The notes below the pieces were generated by a model. That model saw only the letters and a program-made list of their open reading frames with translations, did no database searches and was not told the DNA's origin. The position numbers and the translations under genes are program-made. Positions 35,450 through 47,600 of a stretch of DNA of 64,000 bases are shown here, in pieces. This DNA is from Berberis thunbergii. Taxonomy: Eukaryota; Streptophyta; Magnoliopsida; Ranunculales; Berberidaceae. The stretch covers positions 1-64,000 of the forward strand of contig QNQO01006220.1 of assembly GCA_003290165.1 (NCBI GenBank), in the 5' to 3' direction. Numbering within the stretch: the first letter of the stretch is position 1; every line of letters begins with the position of its first letter.

Positions 35450-36423
35450 CTTTTAGGGCCTACTTTTTCACAAAATAGACAATTTAGATACTGTAGTTGA
35501 TGTAATGGCTAATTTGTATCTACTTTTATACTTTTATGACCAACAATAACAATTTCATTAACATATGTTAACTCATAAAGTTATATGACATATTTATCTT
35601 ACCTAAAAAAAAGAATTATTTTATACTATTATGACCAACAATGACTCTTTTATTAATGAATTTTTTAAGATATTCTTTGTGTCAAGTTTCTTTTCTTCCT
35701 TCAATACTTAGGACCATTGATGCTAAAAAATCAACAAAGAAGTTGTAAATGTGGCAACGACAAGGATTGTGATTTTGCGAAATTACAGGAACTTTTCATT
35801 TTTTTAAATTACGAAAAGAAAAAAAATGAAAGAAAAAATTACATTTTTTCGAGGGTTTTTTCGAAAAATTTCGAGGTTTTTTCATAAATTTCGGGGTTTT
35901 TCATTAATTTTTTTTTGTAAAAGTATAAAAAACAACTACTAAAAATACATATTTCAAGGATTTTTTCGAAACGTTTCGGGATTTTTTGTAAAATTTTGAG
36001 TTTTTTTTCTAATTATTTATTGATTTTTAAACCACCCCCTAATTTCCTAATTAATATTTTTTCTACTTATTGCTTTTTGAAGCTAACCCTGATTTTCTAA
36101 TTATAGTTATTTTATTTTTCATTTAATGTGTTTAATACATTTATTTACTTGCACCTACATCGGCATGGGATTGGAGGGGTTAGGGGTTAAAAAATATAAT
36201 CAATAATAAAAGAGTCATTGTTGATCATAAAAATATAAAATTTGGTTTTTTATTTGTTTAGGAAAGGTAAATATGTCTTATAACTTTATAAGTTAACCTG
36301 AGTTAATAAAATAGTCATTGTCGATCATAAAAGTATAAAAATATAAACAAATTAGTCATTACATCAACTACGATATCTAAATGGTATATTTTGTGACGAA
36401 ATAGGCCTTAAAAGTCATTTTTG
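35450..36423. mobile_element. Second Mutator-like long-TIR element, 1 kb
   Basis: The left end (CGGAAAATAACTTTTAGGGCCTA) and the reverse complement of the right end (CAAAAATGACTTTTAAGGCCTA) match. Similarity runs about 240 bp inward through TTTAGATA(C/T)(T/C)GTAGTTGATGTAATG. The flanks TTTGATTTT (35441-35449) and TTTAATTTT (36424-36432) form a 9-bp duplication with one mismatch. The interior carries repeated TTTCG(A/G)GGTTTTT motifs and no open reading frame of note. Confidence 0.72.
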
Positions 36424-36814
36424 TTTAATTTTAGTTCTTCCCTCCCTCTTACCCTCTCAAAATCAAATGATTAGTTAGTAAACAAGGAAATGGAAGGACT
36501 GAAGTGAAACACACCTTTCTGTGAGCCCGTCCAAGATAACCAACAAGCCCCAAAAACCCCTTTGGGGAAAAAATAAATAAATAAAAGGCAGAAGAAGAAA
36601 GCCAGAAGAGCTAAATGACCTACATCCATTCTAAGCGGGAAATTATGGAGGTGGTTGGGGCAGGATAGAGGTAGTGTTGCGCAGGTTGGCAGTCGTGGTG
36701 ATGGGGCTACAGATTTGAGAAGATGAAGGTTTGGGTTTGGTTGCAGGAATGGGAAGGGTGGGTTTGAGAAAAATTAATTTTTTTTTGTGTTTATTTAGCA
36801 GAAATTCTAAATGG

Positions 36815-36969
36815 CGAGGAAACCAGCGAGGGAGGGGGTGTGACCGCTCATCCCCCTCGAGATGCACGCCTGCATCCTCGAGATGTGCAGAAGCGCGAAT
36901 CTCATCTCGAGGGGGATGAGTGGTCACACCCCCCCCCCCCCCCCCCCCCCTCCCTCGCTGGTTTCCTCG
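36815..36969. repeat. Perfect-armed hairpin with an expanded poly-C run
   Basis: The left arm CGAGGAAACCAGCGAGGGAG continues through GGTGTGACC(G)CTCATCCCCC and CTCGAGATG. It is mirrored on the right by CATCTCGAGGGGGATGAG, GTCACACC, then CCTCCCTCGCTGGTTTCCTCG. The right arm contains 22 consecutive C (36929-36950), where the left arm has only five G at the matching place, so the C-run has expanded since the hairpin formed. The loop is about 40 bp. It could be a short foldback transposon. Confidence 0.82.
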
Positions 36970-38106
36970 ATAGTTAGACAGGTTCTTTTTTAGTCCTCAC
37001 TATTAGTTTTGCCTTGTAGTACTCTCGTCACATTAAAAGTCTTTGGTAAGCAACTAGGTAAAGTACATTTTGGATCCTAGAATAGGCAACTGGGTAAAGT
37101 TCGTCATTTTGGATCCTAGAATGAAATAGTTTTCATAGCGACCCTCAAAATCAATTCCGATAAACCAAATAAACTGCAAAATCAAAATAACCCTACAGGG
37201 TTGAACCACAGAGAAATAAATTCTTTTGTTTTTTATCCGCCTGGACTGCCTTCAACACAAGCCAACAGCAGGCATCTGGAAACTATTTTGCAGATGCTAA
37301 AAAAAAAAGCTATATATTAGGGCTTACGGGACTGATCGGGTTCAATGTACATAAACCAGCTGCTTCACACATACGAACAAGATGCACGCCCCTACAGCAG
37401 GGTAATGTACTTCCCTGCTAACACTAAATTTGCCATAGCTCATTTGGAATACATCACTACAAATTGGAGAGAATTACCATCAACATAACTGCTCGTCCAT
37501 TTGGGTTGAGACCAATAAGTTGGAATTCAGTCTAGGATACCAAAACAAGTATTAAGATAATCTTGTGTATGAATCTATGAAGCCAAAAAATGAAGAAAAT
37601 GTAATTTGATGGCAGATACTGTTGTAGCGGGTTCATATAATATTGTTGTAGGTCAGAACCATTGGTCTGCAAAACTGTTTCAGGACAGATAACAAGTGTT
37701 ATCCAGGCTCTGTTCAAGTGAGAGAGGATAACAAAGTGGATGCACTGTCCATGGAGCCAGTTATGTGAGAGATTTGCAGATGGCATTTCACACCATTTAG
37801 TGCAGCATTTCACAAGTGATCCAAATCATAATGCATGACCTTAACAACCATAAACAAAGCTTTGGGAAAGGGAGATAAATCCCATGATAATAAACCAAGT
37901 CTTTAAAATCTATTTGCTTCAACACACATGTCTTCATCCCTATGGCTTAGGCTAACAAAGCAAGTATTAAGTACAACTAAATTTGCAACACTGCTCAGCT
38001 TATCGTCTTTGTACAACAAGCTTGCCAAAGAAAAGTGCATAAATACAAATACCAATCTGCTTCCAACTTCCGATTACGAGTTCACAGCAACACCTACAAT
38101 AATACA
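36970..38106 (-). other. THO4 3' flank and probable 3' UTR
   Basis: The sequence directly below the THO4 stop codon is presumably transcribed as its 3' UTR. The polyadenylation site cannot be placed with confidence. No other gene is seen. Confidence 0.45.
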
Positions 38107-41100
38107 CTAGGATGTGTTCATGGTATCTGCGTGATAGCTCTCCAATTCCTTGTCTAGGTCATCAGCAGACTTTTCAGAAGGTTGCTTCCTTCCCCGGCCA
38201 CGACCGCGACCATGGCCCCGAGCTCGACCACGACCATGGCCACGTAAGAAACTCCCACGGCCCCTACTGTTATATAGCAAACAAAAGACAGTTATGACCA
38301 TTCAAAATTTTGTACAAGATAATAATTTACTAGAATGTGATATCTTCTCAACACCACCCTTCTCATGCAACAAACAGAGAAACTTTGAAATGAGTGTAAC
38401 AGCTTACCCAGAACCACGATTAAGCAATGCAGAACCTCTTGCTCGACCCAATCCAGACCTGCATAAGTCAACTGTCAGAGACAAGTATACTTAAAAGCTC
38501 TGCAGTTTGCCAAACAGTAGGGGGACAAAATGCTTTTTGACTAGTGTGTGTTGGCAAGTCCCATTAGACAAGGACACCACAAAAAAATTTATATATTTGC
38601 AACCACTGAACAATGGTAAGAAATCTATTAGTGCTCCTCCACGGATGCACACCCAAGCCCAATGGATTCGCGTATTAAAAGTGACCACAAACCATGTCAA
38701 AGAGGAATTATCATTACCAATACGCAATGATCCATACATACGTAGAACGGAGAGCACAACATTTGTATTACTGTATCAAGAGTGAAAATGGGGGGACAGT
38801 ACCATGATTTGTTTTACTAAAATAAGGACACTTCTACAAGAAGGTAGCCCCAGCCTTACTATGAAGAAGTTGGCAGGAAATAGAATGGTCATAGACTGAA
38901 TAATAGGGTCGAGCACCCTAATATGGATCAGTGCCAATGAGTAACAAAGTCTATCAAGAAAACAAGCACATTGAAATAATCCAAAGAAAGTGACATGATC
39001 CAGGTGTTGGTGTAAGAAAACAAACATCTATAAGACAGTGCTTATGCACAAGTCGAATGATTTAGAAAGGTGAAAGGAACGGAATTGGGTAAGGATTGTT
39101 GTGCCATATAGAAAATAGTGTGGTGCTAGATATAAAACCATTGTGTCTCGCACAATGTGATTGGTAATTGAGTTTCTTTTAAAAATAATATTATTAGTTA
39201 TATTGTAATAGGACGTCTTAATAACAGTCCAATTAGGACATTGATTTCCTATTAGGTTTAGGGTTTGTTTCTTGTTAGATAAGCTAGGTCAGTTATAAAT
39301 AGGAGCGTAGGTTGTTCATCATAATTAGGTCTTGATTAAATAAAGATTTTTTTTCGTTTATTAGTTTTATTTCATTTATTAGATTTATCATCAATTTATT
39401 TGTTGTCAATTATCGCATTGTTTTCAATTCCATTTATTTATTAGTTCAATTCTATCAATTGGTATCAGAGTCACAAGAGCCAAACGATTATTGTTAGTTG
39501 ATTTGATTTGAACAAAAAAAGGTTTGAAGAAAGAGAAGATTGACGATTCAAAGATGACAAAAGAAAAGATTGTGAAGGAGATGCACTTGTTATTCATGGC
39601 AGAATTCAGGGCATTAAAGGCAGAGTTCCCAGAATTTAGGGCTAATATAGATCGGATCTTCGACAAGGACAATGACAAGACCCAAGCAACACCACAGGGG
39701 CCCTTCCCCAGCACTGTCGATGGCGGCGCAACCACTGATCAGCTGGTCGTCGAGATCGACCAATCTCTACCCAGTCTCTAAACCGGTTCGATCAAACTCC
39801 CCCCCCCCCCCCAACCCTATCTCCTTCGATAGCCACTTCCTTCACTCTCCATAGGAGCCACCCCCTTCACACAACCGGTAGCTACTCCCTCCATGATTGC
39901 ATAGGACGACTTTTTAGATCCATTTGGATAGTTTTGAAGCTCATTTTCGGCAATTTGCAAACAAATACATTGAAATTTTAAAATGGATCTCCTTCAAGCT
40001 TGGGACTTCTCTTAGGCTTTGAATTTGGTGGCTCACTTTGGACTTGCGTGTTTTGGCTCAGAGCAACTACAAAGAAAAGGTTGGCAAATTCTACTCAGGC
40101 ACTTCACATTGTGTTCTCTAAGTGATTGTTTGTCTTCTTTGAACTTCTTCGGCTTTAAGCTCGAGGACAAACTTCTTCAACTCGGGGAGGATATAATTTG
40201 GTTTCTTTTAGAAATAGTATTATTAGTTATACTGCAATAAGACCTCTTTAGTAACATTCCAATTAGGACATTGGTTTCTTTTAGAAATAGTATTATTAGT
40301 TATATTGTAATAGACCCTCTTTAACAACAGTCCAATTAGGATATTGATTTCCTATTAGGTTTAAGGTTTATTTCTTGTTAAAGAAGTTGGTCAGTTATAA
40401 ATAGGAAGAGTAGATTGTTCATTGTAATTAGGTTTTGATTGAATATAGATTTTATTTCGTTTATCAGTTTTATCGTCAATTTATTTGTTTTCAATTATCA
40501 CATTGTTTTCAATTCCCATTTATTTATAAGTTCAATTCTATCACAAGGTATCTAAGCAACATCTGACATTGCTTATTTATTACAAAATCATTGACTTATT
40601 AACCAACATAGCATTCTTTTATTCAATATTATGTTTAATGAAGTTTGTTTACAAACTCGAGGTTTCTTTTGTGTAAGAGCACATTTGATGTTGCAGGTTG
40701 ATTCTTTCTTCCTATTCCTGATATGACCTGGAGTTTCCCTTTCTCCCTAGGATCGCTCGCTGCCTGTCAGTTCCCTCTATTGGCTTCTACCCACGAACCC
40801 ATCCCAGCTTCATCACCACACTCCAGCATTGAGCCTTTGACCAAGCCATACCTATCAGCATGCCAACCGATCTCAATCGTACAAAGCCAGGATTACATAT
40901 AAAACAGAACTGCAGAAGAGTTCATGTCGACATCGGAAGGAGGGAAAAAGCTAAAAACCTACCAAAGGATGTGAAAATTAATGGATAACCAAAGAAAAGG
41001 AAGGTGTAAGATTGTTCTAAAGATTTTCAGATCGGGTATCGATCCAAAAAAATCAGTGAAGACATCCCCAAAGCGGCCCAACCTTCTGTAGCTTTATTTG

Positions 41101-41606
41101 ACTCGAGTCCACTATGTTGACTCACTTAATTTTGATTTTTTTACTTTGTTTGCCCCTGGATCTTTCTAATTGATGTATTGGGGTAATGGGTATTTTAAAA
41201 ATGAATCAATTAGGCTTTCTTCCTTTAAGGTCTTCCCTTGGTTTAACCTCGCTTCCACTTTATGTTTTACCTTTCTACCTTGTCTAATTGGCTCTCGAGG
41301 GACATCATTTCTGCTTTTAAATTTTGTGGTTTTTCTTGATATCTCTATTGATAGGAAGAGTTAGATTTTTCTGTCTTGCTCCATTGGCAGATTCTACTAT
41401 TGGTTGATTTGGTTCTTTTATCTGAGCATAAGAACCATGTTCTACTGTGTGGAGTTACTTTTACTTTGGTGAAACTCATTACATAATCCCTGAGAAGAGC
41501 CTTGTGTAATGCACTAATGCTAGCTTCGACGTGAAAGTTATTTTTCAGGCAAACCTGGAACTGTATAATCACCACAATTATCTTTTTGGGTGTTATTGAT
41601 ACATAC

Positions 41607-41647
<41 letters not shown>

Positions 41648-44600
41648 CAATCAAGACAATATTTTATTCAATTGAAAGAAATTAAGCTTAGGTGAGAAAG
41701 ACACTCGCCAAAGACTTGAAAAAACAGCAAAAGAGAATTACACTACATTAATAATAAAAAATTCCCAAGGAAAAAGGAAATCCTCTATCCTCTTCCTACC
41801 CACTATCCTATCTATATATGCCCATTGCCAAATGTCACAGGCTTTCTTTTCTCAAGTACTTTCCGTACGACACTAACAAACTTTGCCCCGACTTATCAAA
41901 GAAAGTTAGTCAGCCTTGGCCACGAAAGACTTACTTAGACTATGGAAAACTAAACAAGCTAAGAACACACAAGAGAGCTTACGAGAACTAGAACTTGTAT
42001 TATTTGAATTCTCTGAGGTGATTACAACAAATGAGGTCTTAGCCTATTTATACAACTTCACCTCCTCAATGGACGGTGGTGATCAATTTGATCCAACGGT
42101 CTACAATGATCTTTTACACACTTCCTTAGAAATATCTAAGGACTAGAATCCTATGGAACTCTATGAAACTTTATGGAAGGTTTTAGAGAACACTCTAGAA
42201 CAATGTGGAATACTCTACATTATTTACACTTACTAACCTCACTTGGCTAGGCAAGAAGATAGTTGTGATATTCTCCCCCACCTAATCAGGCGACGTCCTC
42301 GTTGCCTTCAAATCCTCGTACGCTTGGATTTGCTCCTTGAATTGCCACAAAAGTTGGATTAGCTCCCAGCCATTGTTTTAAAAAGCGTTTTTAAAGCGCG
42401 CCTTGAGGCGCAAGTCGAGGCGGGGCGCACAGAAATCGCCTCTGCGCGTACGAGTTGAGCTGCCAGTGTGAGGCATTTTTTAGGCGTACGCCTCGAGGCG
42501 TTGAGGCGTACGCTTCGAGGCGTTTTTGAGGCGTACACTTTTTTATTTCTTGATCAGTTGGCGTTATTTGGTAAATGGCTCTCCAAATGCACCTAGAAAC
42601 ACTGCAGTTGACAAGCAAATGGTTGATTGATTCATTGCTTGACATGCAGGATGCATTTGTTGTTCACATGCCTACCTCTTCTAAGGAGATTGTCCCTTTT
42701 GAAGATATTCCCAATTAAGGCAATCCAAACGAAAACACATGCTTTGAGGGCAATGTTACTGACCCATATCTTCTTGATGATATCTCTGTCCCACCCTTGG
42801 ATACTACCCCCGCAGAGCTTAAGATAGACAAATTTAAGCTGAACTGATCATTCTTGCCGCTTTGTTCCAACCTATCGTCTTCATGTTGGAATTTGAACTG
42901 ATTCTCAGTAGTTTAATCTGCGTTGAACGTCAAAGGTGAATAGTCCTCCTTGTTGGTGGCTTCCATATCATTGTAAAACTTGCTCTTTATTTGTTTGAAT
43001 TTTTTATATACATTTTTCACTATTTTTTACAAAAAAACGCCTCACTTCGCCTCGCTACGCCTCGAGGCTACGCTTCGCCTCAGAAAAAGCTCAATCGCTC
43101 CCAGCTAGCTTCACTTTCTAGCAATCTCTTCCACTGGATGAGTAACTCATGTGTGGGAGGTTGGTTGAAATGGCGCACCACATGATCTGACAAGATAGTC
43201 TCTACTTCCTTATCATGTTGGATTCTCATGCCCATTGGTGCTCTTTGGGAAACTCCTATGCTTGGATCATCCTGATCCTCCTTATACAGCTTCAATAAAC
43301 TCACATGGAAGACTAATGGAACTTGATCATCGGCAGCAACTCGACCTTGTATGCTTACTTTTCCACTTTCTTGACTATGGGGAAAGGACCCTCATATCTT
43401 CTGATAAGGCCACGATGCAGTCCTGAAAGCTTGGCATTAGCATGCATCCTGACAAGCACAAGGTCCCCAAGCTGGAACTCTCGAGGCCGTTTCTACTTGT
43501 CGGCCCACTTCTTCATCCTCTTGGATGCCTTCTCCAGGTAAGCTCGAGTCTCATTAGCTTGATCATTTCATCATTTTATAAGCTTATGGACTCACTCCAG
43601 TGTGGTCAGTAGCAATAGAACTCGGGTCATAGGTTGTTGTCCCATGACAATCTCAAATGGACTATGACCCGTCGCTTCACTCTTCTGCAAGTTGAAAGAA
43701 AATTGGGCAACATCCAACAACTTAGCCCAATCTCGCTGGTTGGCACTCACATAGTGCCTAAGATATAATTCTAGCAAGACATTCATCCTTTCCGTCTGAC
43801 CATCCGTTTGAGGATGAAAGCTAGTAGAGAAATTAAGGTCGGTACCCAACAACTTGAACAACTCAGTCCAAAATTTCCCCGTGAATCGAGTATCCCGATC
43901 ACTGATAATAGAGTTGGGCACACCCCAATACTTCACCACATGTTTGAGGAATAAATGTGCGGCTTGCTCGGCTTTGCACTCCTTGGGTATGGGAATGAAG
44001 GTGGCATGCTTCGAAAATCTATCTGCGACTACAAGTATCCAATTGCAACCTTACGATGCGAGCAAACCAATTATAAAGTCCAAAGAAACACTCTCCCAAT
44101 GTCTCTCTGAGATGGGGAGAGGTTCAAGTAAGACGGCAGGTGACTGTTAATCCACCTTGTCTTGTTGGCATACAAGACAAGTCTTTACATATGCTTTGAT
44201 ATCATCCCTCATATGTGGCCAATAATAGGAATCTTCCACAAGAGCAAGAGTCCGATGTATACCTGGATGTCTCGCCCACTTGCTATCATGGCATTCTTTC
44301 AAGACTTCCTTCCTTAGGTTGTCATGAGGTGGAACATAGATTCGCCTTCCCTTAGAGTATATCAAGTCGTCCTCCACCCAAAACCGTCTTGTTTTCCCAT
44401 CTTTGACGAGAGATACGATGGTTTGAGCCATGGAATCATGTGACAATCCTTCATTTATGTGTCCCTTCAAGTTGCTTTGAGGTTAACTTATTTCAGCAAG
44501 TTCTCCTTTTCTACTCAACGCATCCGCAACAAGATTAGCCTTTTCAGGCTTGTACTCCAAAATGTAATCGAACTCTGTCAATAAATCTTGCCATCTAGCT

Positions 44601-47600
44601 TGTTTTGGTGTGAGCTTCTTCTGTGTCTGGAAGTAGCTAGTGGCAACATTGTCGGTCTTGACCACAAATTTGCTCCCAAGCAAGTAATGACGTCGTGTTC
44701 CCAAGCAATGCACAACCGCAGTCATTTCATTCTCTTGCACTGTGTACTGCCTCTCAGTATCATTGAGCTTCCTACTTTCAAAGGCAATAGGATGTCCTTC
44801 TTGCATCAATACTCCAATAGCAAAATCAGAAGCATCCATATTTACCTTAAAAGACAGAATGGTTGGGAAGTGCCAACACCGATTCCTCTACAATTGGCTT
44901 CTTCAATCCTTCGAAAGTTTGTTGGCATTTTGAACTCCAATCCCAACTTCGTCCCTTCTTGAGCAAGTCCGTCAATTGAGCGGCTATGGAAGAGTAGCAT
45001 TTGATGAACCTTCTATAATAGTTCACCAAGCCAAGGAAAGATCTTAACTCGATGACTTTGGTCGGTGGTTCCCATTCTTGGATAGCTTGTACCTTAGACT
45101 TGTCCATACGAAGTTTGCCTTTGCCAATGATATGACCCAAGAATGTCACATCTACTTGGGCAAATGAGCATTTCTCCCTTTTGACATAGAGCTTGTTCTC
45201 CTTCAAAGTTTGGAACACTTGCCTCAAGTGATCCACATGTTCCTCCAATGACTTATTATAGATCACAATGTCATCAAGGTATACAACTACGAACCGATCA
45301 AGGTAAGGAGCTAGTACCTTATTCATTAGAGTGCAAAATGTGGTCAGCGCATTAGTTAAACCAAATGGCATGACTAAGAATTCGTAAGACCAGTACCTTG
45401 TAACACATGTCGTTTTTGGTTCATCTACTTCGGCTATGCAGACTTGGTAATATCCCAAGCGCAAGTCCAGCTTAGAAAAGTACCTTGCATCACCAAGATG
45501 ATCCAAGAAATCCGCAATAAGTGAAATCGGGTACTTGTTCTTGATAGTGATCTTGTTGAATGCTCGATAGTCAATACAAAGTCGTAGGAATCCATCATGT
45601 TTCTTTTGAAATAAGACCGGCGCACCATATGGAGCTTTGGAGGGTCGGATATAACCAGCATCAAGTAAATCCTTCAATTGTCTTCTTAACTCCTCGAGCT
45701 CAGGAAGTGCCATACAATAAGGAGCAAATGCGGGTGGTTTTGCTCCAACTTCCAACTCAATAGCATGATTCACCTCTCCTTGGTGAAAGCTTCTTAGGCA
45801 ACTCGGCAGGCATAACATCCTTGTGCTCCTTGAGCACATCTTGGACGGCCTTAGGTGCATTCACCCTTCCATCCATGAGACCTTCGTCTTCCTTGAGGGT
45901 AGCCAAGTAAGTAGGCTCATTCCTCTTTACTCCTTTAGAAAATTGGAGAGCGAACAATATTCTCTCCTTAATTATCTCTTGTGCCATGGGCACAACACAA
46001 GGTTGTCTCTTCTCCATGATGCACATGGTGTTGGCATATGGGACCATGAAAGCCTTCATCATGTCCAAGAAATCTATACCCAAATAGAACTTGTGATCAT
46101 CAATTGGAGCAATAGTTATGTCAACTTTACCTCGCCATTGTCCAAACCGAATATCAGTGCCACGAGCTACTCCTTCAATTGGGAGACTTTTAGCATTGAC
46201 TCCTTTGATATATCATTTCCCCTTAGTATATGATAGGTCAATTTCTTCAGTAAGGTCCTTGGCCATGTAGACTGTGTCGGCACCAGTATCCATCATGGCT
46301 TTCAAAGTCTTGTTCCCGATCTCGGTCTCCACATACATCCTTCCACGTGGTTGTTCTTCAACCTTAGCTTGAATGGCACTTAGGAGATTCATTGAGGCGA
46401 TCCTCCTTTCCTCTTTTGTTTCCTCCTCCATGACAAGCGTAACAAGTTTCCCACGTTTTGGACACTCAAATGCCCGATGAGGTCCACTACATAAGAAGCA
46501 AAATATCTTCTAGGGCGATCTATCTCTTTTCTCCTTCTCCTTGTCTTTGGAGTTTTTGTGTTCCTTGGAGGACTTCTCTTTGTCTCCCCTACCTTTGCAA
46601 TCGTTACTCGGCATTTTCCCTTGCCCCTTGGATGAGTATTTTCTCTTGAACTCAATCAAGGACTCGACCACAGCCATAGCCGTTGCAAGGTCTTGCACAC
46701 CTTGCCTCTTCAACTCCAACTTGGCCCAACCCGTTAGGCCATCAAGGAAGCTAAACAAAGCATCATTTTCTCTCACGTCAAGAATCTCCAAGAGCAACTC
46801 CGAGAACTCCTTCACATACTCCCTTATGTAACCTTCCTTATGTTGAAGGCGGCAAAGCTTGGCCCTAGCTTCGTTTTCGGCATCCTCCGGGTAGAATTGT
46901 CTCTTGATTTCCTTCTTGAATTATTCCCAAGTGTCGATGGTGCACAATCCCTTCATGACATCATCGAACCTTCTGCGCCACCAAACTGTAGCAACATCAT
47001 TCAAATATAAGAAGACACTACGTACATTTGTCGCTTCATCCCTTATGCCAACCGCATCAAAGTAACGCTCCGTGTTCCACAAAAAGTTGTCGATCTCCCT
47101 TGCACTCCTTGCCCCACCATAGGCCTTAGGTTTGGGAGTTTCGACTTTGTGAGTGATCGTTCCTTGTGTAGCCCCACAATTGGCTACCGCAGCCATGCAC
47201 ACATTGAGTTGAGTTTCAAGTTTCTCAACTTTTCCTTGTAAGCCTCAATCTCCGCATCCTTAGCAACAACTTGGGCCTCTAGGGGCTCAATCTTCTTGGA
47301 CACCATGTCCACTACCGCGTGTAAGGCACCTTACATCTCTTCGCGAAGCTCTTGGTCCTCCCATTGGACGTTTACCCCTTGATGCGTTGGTTCATGTCTT
47401 CGACTTTCTCCTTCAAGTCGAACATGGTGGCACATAACTTAGCCAACCTTTCATCCATCGCAGCGATCATGTCATTCGACTTGTCCTTACGGACTTTTCC
47501 ACCTTTGTCGTTGCCAATTGATGGGTTGTTGACATCCGACGACATTCTCGTGTAGAATGATTTCACCAACCTTGCCAAACCTGGCTCTTATACCAACTGT

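Noticed and set aside
38111..38494. Two plus-strand open frames at the THO4 C-terminus
   Set aside because: They are antisense to the Arg-Gly-rich THO4 exons; GC-rich repeats keep several frames open.
41828..41832. Target duplication of the chromovirus
   Set aside because: CCAAA and AAAGC do not match. Only an imperfect CAAA-type similarity is visible, so no duplication is claimed.
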